From JBIQLO01 sp044464175 (GTDB lineage Bacteria > Planctomycetota > Phycisphaerae > Tepidisphaerales > Tepidisphaeraceae), in contig JBIQLO010000046.1 of the NCBI GenBank assembly GCA_044464175.1, positions 1 to 22,327 of the forward strand: DNA of 22,327 nt. Reading direction: 5' to 3'. Position numbers and translations under genes: made by a program. The notes under the pieces were generated by a model. It was not told the origin of the DNA. It made no database searches and saw nothing but the letters and a program-made list of their open reading frames with translations. This document shows, one piece after another, positions 7,624 to 13,401 of this stretch (its first letter is position 1; every line of letters begins with the position of its first letter).

Positions 7624-7646
7624 GGCTCCTTTCGGAGCCCATTCTA
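7624..7646 (-). promoter_or_regulatory. SD-sequestering hairpin with GAAA tetraloop and -10-like box, hydrolase gene
   Basis: On the minus strand GGCTCC pairs with GGAGCC around a GAAA tetraloop (7639-7624), and the SD AAAGGAG lies in the loop and right arm, 4 nt before the ATG. Just upstream is TAGAAT (7646-7641), a possible -10 box without a convincing -35. If that -10 is used, transcription would begin within the left arm and the hairpin would be incomplete, so box and hairpin may not both be functional. Confidence 0.35.
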
Positions 7647-7652
7647 CACGGT

Positions 7653-7673
7653 CCCCGCGATGGAATCGCGGGG
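7653..7673. repeat. Perfect 8-bp palindrome between cation transporter and hydrolase genes
   Basis: CCCCGCGA and TCGCGGGG enclose a 5-nt loop in the 97-nt gap between two minus-strand genes. No T-tract follows in either direction, so it does not look like an intrinsic terminator. It is one of several GC-rich palindromes placed singly in intergenic gaps here. Confidence 0.45.
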
Positions 7674-7717
7674 GGCGCAGGCCAGGGCGCCGGACGTGAA
7701 TGCCGCCCACACGCCCG

Positions 7718-8653
7718 TCACGCCGGCCGATCGGGGGCGGCGGATTTGAGGCTCTCGGCCTCGAGGAAGATGCGGCGCACGTCGGGATGCTTTTCCTGGA
7801 TTTTCTTCTCCACCCGGTCCACGGTGCGTTCGATCTCCTCGACGCTCAGGCCGGGGCGGAATTTGATGTCCATGGTGAGCAGAACCTGATGCGGGCCCAG
7901 TTGCATCGTCAGGGGGCGGTCCACGCGCACGACGTGGGGGTCGGCCTCGGCCAGGCGCTTCATCTCCTGAACCGCCTCCTGATCGGCGGCCTCGCCCACA
8001 AGGAGGCCGCGGGTTTCCCAGGTGAGCATCAGGGCGACGACCGCCAGAGTAAGCCCGATGAGAATGGAGGCGCCCCCGTCGAAATAGGAATTGTCATATC
8101 GGTGGCCCAGGTAGACGCCCAGGAACGCCAGGAGCAGGCCGACGATGGCGGCGGCATCCTCGAAAACGATGGTATAGACGGTGGGGTCCTTGCTGCGGCG
8201 GAACGTGCGCCACCACCCCTCCTCGGCGCGCTTCTCGCGCATGAACTCGCGCAGCCCGACGGCGAAGGAGATGAGGGTGAAGACGGCGGCAATGCCCAGC
8301 ACCCAGTAATTCCAGGCGGGGTTTTCCAGCGGAACCGGGTAAATCAGCTCGTGAATGCCGTCGTAGATCGTGACGCCGCCGCCCAGGCCGAAAATGACGA
8401 TGGCGACGATCATCGCCCAGAAGTAGATTTCCCGCCCGTAGCCGAAGGGGTGGGAGGCGTCCGGCGGGCGGCGGGCGCGGTAGCTGCCCAGCAGGAGCAG
8501 CGCCGTGTTGACCGCATCCACGGTGGTGTGAATCCCCTCCGAAAGCATGGCGGAGCTGCCGGTGAAGGCGGCGGCGACGAACTTGGCGGCGGCGATGGCG
8601 ACATCGACGACGATGCCGGTGTAGATGACGTAAATGTTGGAGCGGGAGGCCAT
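7718..8653 (-). CDS. Cation diffusion facilitator (CDF) family metal transporter
   Basis: A 311-residue inner-membrane protein with six predicted transmembrane segments (about 7-30, 33-58, 78-103, 115-136, 160-185, 190-212) and a C-terminal cytoplasmic ferredoxin-like domain (about 213-300). The TM2 metal motif SEGIHTTVDAVN has His42 and Asp46, and SHPFGYGRE (67-75) is the usual loop after TM2. TM5 reads FEDAAAIVG (Glu165, Asp166) in place of the classic HxxxD, as I recall for the ZnT9-like branch. CDF proteins export Zn(II), Fe(II), Mn(II) or similar ions by proton antiport; the metal is not known here. No strong SD is seen. Confidence 0.88.
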   Translation of the reverse strand: MASRSNIYVIYTGIVVDVAIAAAKFVAAAFTGSSAMLSEGIHTTVDAVNTALLLLGSYRARRPPDASHPFGYGREIYFWAMIVAIVIFGLGGGVTIYDGIHELIYPVPLENPAWNYWVLGIAAVFTLISFAVGLREFMREKRAEEGWWRTFRRSKDPTVYTIVFEDAAAIVGLLLAFLGVYLGHRYDNSYFDGGASILIGLTLAVVALMLTWETRGLLVGEAADQEAVQEMKRLAEADPHVVRVDRPLTMQLGPHQVLLTMDIKFRPGLSVEEIERTVDRVEKKIQEKHPDVRRIFLEAESLKSAAPDRPA

Positions 8654-8761
8654 GAGGGCGGTCCATTGCCGGTCGCCGGGGGCGCGCTTCTACCGCGCGG
8701 CGCTCAACCCCTGCAGGGTAATGGGGGCGCGGGAAATGCGCAACGACCGTTTTGCCAAACG

Positions 8762-8791
8762 AAAAACCCCCGGCCGAACGTCGGCCGGGGG
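8762..8791 (-). terminator. Intrinsic terminator of flagellin 1
   Basis: An 11-bp GC-rich perfect stem (CCCCCGGCCGA 8767-8777 with TCGGCCGGGGG 8781-8791) around a 3-nt loop. On the minus strand it is followed directly by five T (8766-8762), about 60 nt after the flagellin 1 stop. The other side lacks a clear T-tract, so it works mainly for the minus strand and insulates the cation transporter gene. Confidence 0.85.
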
Positions 8792-8849
8792 CTTGTTGGA
8801 CTTTGGGGAAAGGGATCTCAGTCCCAAACCACTCTCATGGGCCCTGCGT

Positions 8850-10274
8850 TTACCCGCGCAGAAGGGAAAGGGCCGCCTGAGGGGCCGCGTTGGCCTGTGA
8901 GAGGACCGTGGTCGCGGCCTGCGAGAGAATCTGCGACCGGGTCAGGTTGGCGGTCTCCTGAGCGAAGTCCGTGTCGCGGATGGCGCTCTGGGCCGCCGAG
9001 GCGTTTTCGAAGGCCACGCCCAGGCTGTTCACCGTCGAACCGATGGTGAACTTCTGGAACGCGCCCAGCCGGCCACGCAACTGGCTGACCTGCTTGATCG
9101 CCTTGTCCAGAATGTCCTGCGACTTGACCAGGTTGCCGCTGGACAGGTCGTTGTCGCCGCCGCTGGCCAGCGAGTTGAGGAACCCGCCGACCGTGGCGGA
9201 GCCCAGCGAGCTGGTCGAGACGTTCTGGATGCCGATCGTGGCCTTGTCCGACTCCGTCACCTTGGCGCCCAGGGCGAAGGTCGCCCCGCCGCCGGTGATG
9301 GTGAAGGTCTTGGAGTTGCCGGCGTTCAGGGCGTCGGTCATGTCCATCTCCACGTCCAGGTCGGCCGAGCGGTAGGTGATGCTCTTGCCGTGCGTGGTCG
9401 CCTGGGCCCCGTTGACGGTGACCTCGGCATCGGTGCCGGAGGCCTTGCCGCCCACGCCGCCGGTGACGGAGAAGCTGCCGGAATTGGCGCCCACCGCCAC
9501 GACCGAGACGAACTGGTCGGAGCCGTAGCCGGTCGAGTTGAAATAGAGGTTGCCGCCGCTGACCAGGGCGCTGACGCCGGTGGTCTCGGAGATGTTGTTC
9601 ACGGCGGTGGCAATGCCCGAGATCGTGGTGCTGGCGGCGAAGGAGAGGTCCTCCGTCCCCTTGTTCCCGCCGATCTGCAGGGTGACCGAACCCGATCCCA
9701 GGGTGCCGCTGGTGTAGACGACCTGCCCGGTGGTGGCGCTGTTGGTCACGTCCACGACGACGCTGATGCTCTTGCCGTCGGGCAGCCGGGCGGCGTTCAC
9801 CTGCACGTTGTCGAACGCCGACGTGGAGGCGCTGGAGACGTTGTAGGCGTAGTTGCCGTTGAGGAGCTTCTTGCCTTCGAACTGGGTCGAACCGGCGATG
9901 CGGTTGACCGTGTTGAGGATCGAGTCCACCTGGAGCTGGTTCGCCTGCACTTCTTCGTTGCTCAAACCGCCGGAGTTGGCGGTCTGGCTGACCAGGCCCT
10001 GAAGCTCGACCAGCAGGTTGCTCACCTCGCTCAGACCACCCTCGGCCGTGCCGATGATGTTGCTGGCGCGGCCGGCATTGTCGATGGCGGTGGTGATGCC
10101 GGTCTGCTCGGCGCGGAGGTTCTCGCTGGCGATCAGGCCGGCGGGATCATCGGCGCCGCTGTTGATCTTCAGACCGGTGCTAAGTCGTTCCAGGCTGGTG
10201 TTCAGCGAGTCGTTGTTATTGCGCAAGACGCGCTGGGCAATCAGCGAGCTGACGTTGGTGTTGATTCTGCTCAT
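8850..10274 (-). CDS. fliC: Flagellin 1 (filament protein)
   Basis: A 474-residue flagellin. The N-terminal D0/D1 region is classic (MSRINTNVSSLIAQRVLRNN, then LERLSTGLKINSGADDPAGL), as is the C-terminal D1/D0 region (LRGRLGAFQKF, then IRDTDFAQETANLTRSQIL, ending SLLRG). The middle part, about residues 145-390, is the variable surface domain and contains a flagellin IN-like segment. It forms the filament by secretion through the flagellar export apparatus. It shares the N- and C-terminal pattern and similar length with flagellin 2 but differs widely in the middle. It has its own terminator and a 458-nt upstream region, so it is probably an independent unit. The SD GGAGA is 10 nt before the ATG within AUGGAGAG. 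Confidence 0.96.
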   Translation of the reverse strand: MSRINTNVSSLIAQRVLRNNNDSLNTSLERLSTGLKINSGADDPAGLIASENLRAEQTGITTAIDNAGRASNIIGTAEGGLSEVSNLLVELQGLVSQTANSGGLSNEEVQANQLQVDSILNTVNRIAGSTQFEGKKLLNGNYAYNVSSASTSAFDNVQVNAARLPDGKSISVVVDVTNSATTGQVVYTSGTLGSGSVTLQIGGNKGTEDLSFAASTTISGIATAVNNISETTGVSALVSGGNLYFNSTGYGSDQFVSVVAVGANSGSFSVTGGVGGKASGTDAEVTVNGAQATTHGKSITYRSADLDVEMDMTDALNAGNSKTFTITGGGATFALGAKVTESDKATIGIQNVSTSSLGSATVGGFLNSLASGGDNDLSSGNLVKSQDILDKAIKQVSQLRGRLGAFQKFTIGSTVNSLGVAFENASAAQSAIRDTDFAQETANLTRSQILSQAATTVLSQANAAPQAALSLLRG

Positions 10275-10300
10275 TGTTAATGTCTCTCCATGACGGTTGG

Positions 10301-10338
10301 TCGCGCCGCCCCCGGATCTGCGGTCCTCGGCGGCGCGA
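10301..10338 (-). promoter_or_regulatory. Leader hairpin of flagellin 1 with GGA in the loop
   Basis: A perfect 10-bp stem (10301-10310 with 10329-10338) encloses an 18-nt loop that begins GAGGACCG on the RNA. It lies 27-64 nt before the flagellin 1 start. Together with the GGA in the SD (AUGGAGAG, loop of a weak 3-bp GTC/GAC stem) it repeats the two-site layout seen before flagellin 2. CsrA binding is inferred; the loop is large and is GAGGA, not the preferred ANGGA. Confidence 0.4.
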
Positions 10339-10358
10339 GTGTCAGTCCCTTGATACGG

Positions 10359-10439
10359 CTATCGCCGGCGGAGCAGGGCCTCAACCACCGGCAGCCACTT
10401 GGGAGGCATCGCCCGTAGGGGGATGCCCCGGTCGCTCAT
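10359..10439 (-). CDS. Small ORF of 26 codons in the flagellin 1 leader
   Basis: ATG at 10439 is preceded by the good SD AAAGGAG with 9-nt spacing. The peptide starts MSDRGIPLRAMPPKWLPVVE and ends ALLRRR, basic and proline-rich with a possible short amphipathic helix. It ends 84 nt before the flagellin 1 start. I do not recognise it. It could be a small protein, a leader peptide whose translation affects the downstream hairpin, or chance; the strong SD is the main support. Confidence 0.35.
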   Translation of the reverse strand: MSDRGIPLRAMPPKWLPVVEALLRRR

Positions 10440-10653
10440 ATGTTCACGCTCCTTTCCCGCAAAGTCCGGTCCCGGCCGGCACCTTTGTCGCCGTCGGAAC
10501 CTTCGTTGCATCGACGAGCCCAAGGGGCCCACTTTAGGTCAGGAGCGGACAAATCCGGGGAAGGAATTATTGGCCACAGAAGCGCGCGGCGCGACTTTTG
10601 CCTGCCGATTGGCGCGACAGGCGGGCGGGGGCGGCTATTATGGGACGAAGCGG

Positions 10654-10720
10654 AAAAACGAACCCGCCGATGAGCGCGGAGGCGGAAATATTTTCAATTT
10701 CCATCCCCCGCGCTCATCGG
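10654..10720 (-). terminator. Terminator hairpin of flagellin 2
   Basis: Just after the flagellin 2 stop, a perfect 13-bp stem (CCGATGAGCGCGG 10667-10679 with CCGCGCTCATCGG 10708-10720) encloses a loop with an inner 6-bp hairpin (GGAAAT 10684-10689 with ATTTCC 10697-10702). On the minus strand a run of five T (10658-10654) follows 8 nt after the stem. The distance makes it slightly atypical as an intrinsic terminator, but it is the obvious end of the operon. Confidence 0.7.
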
Positions 10721-10732
10721 ACGCGGTGTCGG

Positions 10733-12163
10733 CTAGTGGCTCAGAAGGGAGAGGATGCTCTGCGGGCTGGAGTTGGCCGTGGCCAGCACGGAGGTGCCGG
10801 CCTGGGTGAGAATCTGGGCCCGGGTCAGGGCGGAGGTTTCGGTGGCGAAATCAGCGTCGCGGATGGAACTTTCACTGGCGGTGACGTTCTCCATGGCGAC
10901 GCTGAGGCTGTTCATATTCGTGTCGAGGGTGTTCTTCTCGAACGCGCCCAGCCGCCCGCGCAGCACCGCCACCTGACTGATCGCCTTTTCCACGATCTGC
11001 GAGGCCGCGCGGGAGTTGCCCCCGACGATCGTGCTGCCGCCGCCGGTGACGATGTCGTTGAGGAAGCCGATGGCGTCGTCGCCCAGCTTGCTGGCGGCGA
11101 CGGAGGGGATGCCGATGTTGACCTGCTGGTTGCTGGAGACCTGCGGCCCGATCTGAAAGAGGGAGCCGCCGCCGGTGATGGCGAAGCTGGTGGTGCCGGT
11201 GCCCATGGTTTTGGACAGGTCAAACGCCATGTCCAGGCTGGCGTTGTTCATCTTGATGTGCAACCCGTCGCCGACGGTCAGCGCGCCGTTGACGGTGGCG
11301 ACGGCATCCCGTCCCACCGCGCGGGTCTTGGCGCTGCCGCTGGTGTCGGTCGTGCTGAACCCGCCCGACTGGGCCGTTACCGAGACGAAGCTTTTGGTGC
11401 CGAAGTCGGCGGAATAGAACGCGATGCCGCTGGCGGCGTTGGCGGAGTTGATCAGGGCCGCCGACACGCCCGTGGTGTCCTTGATCTGGTTCACCGCGTA
11501 GGCGACCGCCGAGGCCTTGGTCCCCTGCGTGAAGGTGAGCGTGTTCACCCCGTTGTCGCCGGCGACCTCGATGGTCACGTTGCTGGCCACGGCGCTGCCC
11601 CGGAACTGAAGCGCCGCCGGCTGGGCGCTGGTGACGACGTTCACCTGGATGGGAATGTTGGTGTTCGGGCCGAAGTTCGCCTGGTTGATCTGAAGCGACT
11701 GGATGGCCGACTTGTTCACCCCGCTGGTGATGTAGTCCAGCGAGCCGTTGAGCAGGTGCAGCCCCGCGAACGTGGTCGTGTTCGAGATGCGCGTGATCGA
11801 CTCGACGGCCGAGTCGATCTGCAGCTGGTTGGCGGAGATTTCATCCGGGGAGAGGGCCCCGGAGTTGGCCGCCTGCACGACCAGGCTCTTGATGTTCAGC
11901 AGCAGCGAGGCCACCTCGTTGAGCGCGCCCTCGGCCGTGCTGATGACGTTGCTGGCCCGCTGCGAGTTGTCGATCGCCTGGTTGATCCCCTGGATTTCGC
12001 TGCGGAGCCCTTCGCTGGCGATGAGGCCGGCGGGGTCGTCGGCCCCGCGGTTGATGCGCAGCCCCGTGCTCAGACGCTGCAGGGTGCTGTTGAGCGTCTG
12101 CTGCGACTTGGCCAGACCGCGCTGGGCGGTGAGGGACGCAACGTTGGTGTTGATACGCGACAT
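10733..12163 (-). CDS. fliC: Flagellin 2 (filament protein)
   Basis: A 476-residue flagellin starting MSRINTNVASLTAQRGLAKS, with the D1 motif LQRLSTGLRINRGADDPAGL and a C-terminus with RGRLGAFEKNTLDTNMNSL and IRDADFATETSALTRAQIL. The middle variable domain (about 145-385) differs from that of flagellin 1. It is exported and polymerises into the filament. It follows csrA by 92 nt and is probably part of the fliW-csrA-flagellin transcript, since no promoter-like sequence is seen in the gap. Its SD AAGGAGG is in the loop of a 6-bp hairpin, the best candidate CsrA site in the window. The start at 12163 is set by the conserved MSRIN and this SD. In the known circuit, free flagellin binds FliW and thereby frees CsrA to repress flagellin translation. 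Confidence 0.96.
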   Translation of the reverse strand: MSRINTNVASLTAQRGLAKSQQTLNSTLQRLSTGLRINRGADDPAGLIASEGLRSEIQGINQAIDNSQRASNVISTAEGALNEVASLLLNIKSLVVQAANSGALSPDEISANQLQIDSAVESITRISNTTTFAGLHLLNGSLDYITSGVNKSAIQSLQINQANFGPNTNIPIQVNVVTSAQPAALQFRGSAVASNVTIEVAGDNGVNTLTFTQGTKASAVAYAVNQIKDTTGVSAALINSANAASGIAFYSADFGTKSFVSVTAQSGGFSTTDTSGSAKTRAVGRDAVATVNGALTVGDGLHIKMNNASLDMAFDLSKTMGTGTTSFAITGGGSLFQIGPQVSSNQQVNIGIPSVAASKLGDDAIGFLNDIVTGGGSTIVGGNSRAASQIVEKAISQVAVLRGRLGAFEKNTLDTNMNSLSVAMENVTASESSIRDADFATETSALTRAQILTQAGTSVLATANSSPQSILSLLSH

Positions 12164-12164
12164 G

Positions 12165-12182
12165 TCAATCCTCCTTGATTGA
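12165..12182 (-). promoter_or_regulatory. Predicted CsrA site over the flagellin 2 SD (hexaloop AAGGAG)
   Basis: On the RNA a perfect 6-bp stem (UCAAUC with GAUUGA) presents the hexaloop AAGGAG, which is both the SD and the preferred CsrA motif ANGGA in a loop. The stem ends one nt before the AUG. CsrA bound here would block ribosome access, as known for the hag leader of B. subtilis. The structure is seen in the sequence; binding is inferred. Confidence 0.7.
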
Positions 12183-12195
12183 TCGTTGAAGCCTG

Positions 12196-12251
12196 GAGCC
12201 GGGGGTCCGGATGGGTCCACTCCGTTTCATCCGGACCCGGGGCGCCGGCTC
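12196..12251 (-). promoter_or_regulatory. Large leader stem-loop between csrA and flagellin 2
   Basis: A perfect 11-bp stem (GGGTCCGGATG 12203-12213 with CATCCGGACCC 12228-12238) has a 14-nt loop that on the RNA contains ACGGAGUGGA, with two GGA cores and one ANGGA. An outer 7-bp stem (12196-12202 with 12245-12251) extends it after a bulge. No T-tract follows, so it is not an obvious terminator. It could be the upstream half of a two-site CsrA element, or a processing or stability structure between csrA and flagellin 2. Confidence 0.5.
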
Positions 12252-12255
12252 GGCT

Positions 12256-12501
12256 CTAATCCTGTTTGCCCGGAATTTTCGGGGCGATGCGGGTGAGGCC
12301 CGAGAGATCTTCCGGCTTCACCTGGGCGGCCTGGCGATTCTCACGGCGAATCGCCTCATATACTTCCTTGCGGTGGACGGACACTTCCCGGGGGGCATTG
12401 ATGCCGAGGCGGACCTTGTCGCCGCGAATGTCCACCACGGTCACTTCAATGTCATCCCCGATCATGATTGTCTCATCTCGCTGACGGGACAGCACCAGCA
12501 T
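12256..12501 (-). CDS. csrA: CsrA, RNA-binding translational regulator
   Basis: An 81-residue protein beginning MLVLSRQRDETIMIGDDIEV, clearly CsrA/RsmA. The RNA-contact residues Leu4 and Arg44 are present (PREVSVHRKEVY, 37-48). The helix continues AIRRENRQAA, and Asn55 corresponds to the residue reported as important for FliW binding in B. subtilis CsrA. The C-terminal tail is longer than in Escherichia coli (61 residues), as in FliW-dependent CsrA proteins. CsrA dimers bind GGA motifs in hairpin loops, often over SD sequences. It lies between fliW and flagellin 2. Start at 12501: AGGAAGGAG precedes it; longer open frames add residues without similarity to the family. The leader has a CsrA-like hairpin at 12565, suggesting autoregulation. 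Confidence 0.97.
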   Translation of the reverse strand: MLVLSRQRDETIMIGDDIEVTVVDIRGDKVRLGINAPREVSVHRKEVYEAIRRENRQAAQVKPEDLSGLTRIAPKIPGKQD

Positions 12502-12525
12502 ACTGGCTCCTTCCTGAATCGCGCT

Positions 12526-12544
12526 CCCGGCCGCGGTGGCCGGG
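12526..12544 (-). other. GC-rich hairpin in the fliW-csrA gap
   Basis: CCCGGCC (12526-12532) pairs with GGCCGGG (12538-12544) around 5 nt, 25-43 nt before csrA. No T-tract follows, so full termination is unlikely. The rest of this 234-nt gap holds the CsrA-like hairpin at 12565, a hairpin at 12667-12688 and a palindrome CCGGAT-T-ATCCGG at 12701-12713; no gene was seen. Confidence 0.4.
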
Positions 12545-12564
12545 GCGCCTAGCACTGGATGCCA

Positions 12565-12582
12565 CGCGACATCCGTGTCGCG
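12565..12582 (-). promoter_or_regulatory. Predicted CsrA site in the csrA leader (CGGA tetraloop)
   Basis: On the RNA a perfect 7-bp stem (CGCGACA with UGUCGCG) presents the tetraloop CGGA. The core ACACGGAUGU matches the known high-affinity consensus ACARGGAUGU at 9 of 10 positions, with the ACA and UGU paired as in that consensus. It lies 64-81 nt before the csrA start, within the probable fliW-csrA transcript. CsrA autoregulation by such sites is established in E. coli; here it is an inference. Confidence 0.6.
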
Positions 12583-12735
12583 CGGGATTGCGCGGCCCTT
12601 GATTATGGCCGCGCTTTGGGGCTCCGGCGCGGACCGCCAACGGAATTTCCGGCCTTCCCTCCTCCCGTCGGATCGGAAACGGTCCGACTGGGCGGATGGT
12701 CCGGATTATCCGGGCAGGCCCCGCGCCGGGGGCCG

Positions 12736-13185
12736 CTAGGCCGACTTGGCCAGCGGCACCTGCGTCTCCAGCTCCAGCAGCGGCTGGCGGGTCGTCCACT
12801 TCTTATCGGTGAGCACCACCTGGCTGCCCAGGCGGTTGGCCGCGTTGATGACCAGGGGGCCCAACAGATTGCCCGTCAGCCAGGCGCCCACCTTGTTGCA
12901 GATCACAAACACCTGCACGTGCGCCGGATCCTCCAGCTCGATCTCTTGCTGGGTCTCCTCCCGCACGGGCGCTTCATAATCCTTGAAGAACGTCGTGGGA
13001 TCGGTGACGACGAACGCCAGGTTCGGATCGTCCACGCTCTGGAGCCAGAAGAAGTAGTTGCCCTCCCCGCTCTGAATCAGGGCGAAACGGCGGTGCTCGG
13101 GAAACCCGAGCATCCCCCGGGGAAAGGTGATGATCCGCTGGTCATCCACCTGCATGGCGCCGAAGCGCGTCGATTGAATCAGCAT
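12736..13185 (-). CDS. fliW: FliW, flagellar assembly factor and CsrA antagonist
   Basis: A 149-residue protein beginning MLIQSTRFGAMQVDDQRIIT, with the FliW signature FPRGMLGFPEHRRFALIQ (25-42), WLQSVDDPNLAFVVTDP (52-68) and a C-terminal part ending LGSQVVLTDKKWTTRQPL. Length and pattern fit the family (about 140-150 residues). FliW binds either flagellin or CsrA in the cytoplasm; when flagellin is exported, FliW is free to hold CsrA away from flagellin mRNA. Start at 13185 matches the family N-terminus and has AUGGAG 5 nt upstream; an upstream extension of the frame is not conserved in character. It is the first gene after a perfect sigma-54 promoter, with a 216-nt gap from flgL. Confidence 0.96.
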   Translation of the reverse strand: MLIQSTRFGAMQVDDQRIITFPRGMLGFPEHRRFALIQSGEGNYFFWLQSVDDPNLAFVVTDPTTFFKDYEAPVREETQQEIELEDPAHVQVFVICNKVGAWLTGNLLGPLVINAANRLGSQVVLTDKKWTTRQPLLELETQVPLAKSA

Positions 13186-13233
13186 GCGAACTCCATTTCT
13201 CTGACGACGGCCACCATGGTCGCGTCGCTGGTC

Positions 13234-13247
13234 GCGGCATCCGCCGC
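13234..13247 (-). promoter_or_regulatory. fliW leader hairpin with GGAU tetraloop
   Basis: On the RNA GCGGC pairs with GCCGC around the tetraloop GGAU, 49-62 nt before the fliW start and inside the leader predicted from the sigma-54 promoter. The GGA in an apical loop suggests CsrA binding. The base before GGA is C in the stem, so the match to ANGGA is partial. Confidence 0.4.
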
Positions 13248-13383
13248 ACAGGGGCAATTCCCCGCTCCGCTCCGGCGGAGAAAGGGCTTGCGCCGATTTT
13301 GCGCCCGGCCGGCGGAATTTTCCGCGCGGCGACCGGGTTTATTGCTTCTAATACGCACTTCCTCTTCGTCTCATAACTTGCAT

Positions 13384-13399
13384 AGCAACCGCCGTGCCA
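13384..13399 (-). promoter_or_regulatory. Perfect sigma-54 (RpoN) promoter driving fliW-csrA-flagellin 2
   Basis: On the minus strand TGGCACG (13399-13393), four bases GCGG, then TTGCT (13388-13384). This matches the sigma-54 consensus TGGCACG-N4-TTGCW at every defined position, with the -24 GG and -12 GC correctly spaced. It starts 2 nt after the flgL stop codon and faces fliW. Expected transcription start is about 12 nt downstream, near 13373, giving a fliW leader of nearly 190 nt. An activator binding upstream, inside flgL, would be needed. Confidence 0.85.
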
Positions 13400-13401
13400 G
13401 A

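Larger units (their letters stand above)
10275..10732 (-). other. 458-nt region between flagellins: leader, small ORF, terminator
   Basis: In minus-strand order it holds the terminator of flagellin 2 (10720-10654), about 190 nt without a clear gene, a small ORF (10439-10359), a 10-bp hairpin with GGA in its loop (10338-10301) and the flagellin 1 SD. Promoter candidates are weak: TAAAG (10536-10532) upstream of GTCGATGC (10515-10508), and a sigma-54-like GGGACCG-N4-TTGC ending at 10459. Neither matches a consensus well, so the flagellin 1 promoter is not assigned. Confidence 0.6.

Noticed and set aside
7653..7673. Terminator of the cation transporter gene
   Set aside because: The palindrome is perfect but is not followed by a T-run on either strand.
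8698..8720. CCCTGCAGGG palindrome upstream of the cation transporter as a regulatory site
   Set aside because: Ten bases of symmetric GC-rich sequence with no promoter beside it; likely chance.
10508..10536. sigma-28 or sigma-54 promoter for flagellin 1 (TAAAG with GTCGATGC, or TGGGCTC-N4-ATGCA)
   Set aside because: Both fit poorly: spacing is 17 instead of 15 for sigma-28, and only about 7 of 12 positions fit sigma-54. A third candidate ending at 10459 would start transcription inside the small ORF's SD.
12203..12238. Intrinsic terminator after csrA
   Set aside because: The 11-bp stem is strong, but there is no T-tract on the minus strand, and flagellin 2 has no promoter in the gap, so read-through is needed.
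12566..12590. Seven-codon ORF starting ATGTCGCG on the minus strand in the csrA leader
   Set aside because: Too short, no SD, and its sequence is explained by the hairpin arm at 12565-12582.
12701..12713. Palindrome CCGGAT-T-ATCCGG in the fliW-csrA gap as an operator
   Set aside because: No promoter elements are near it and short GC-rich palindromes are frequent in this DNA, so it is only mentioned.
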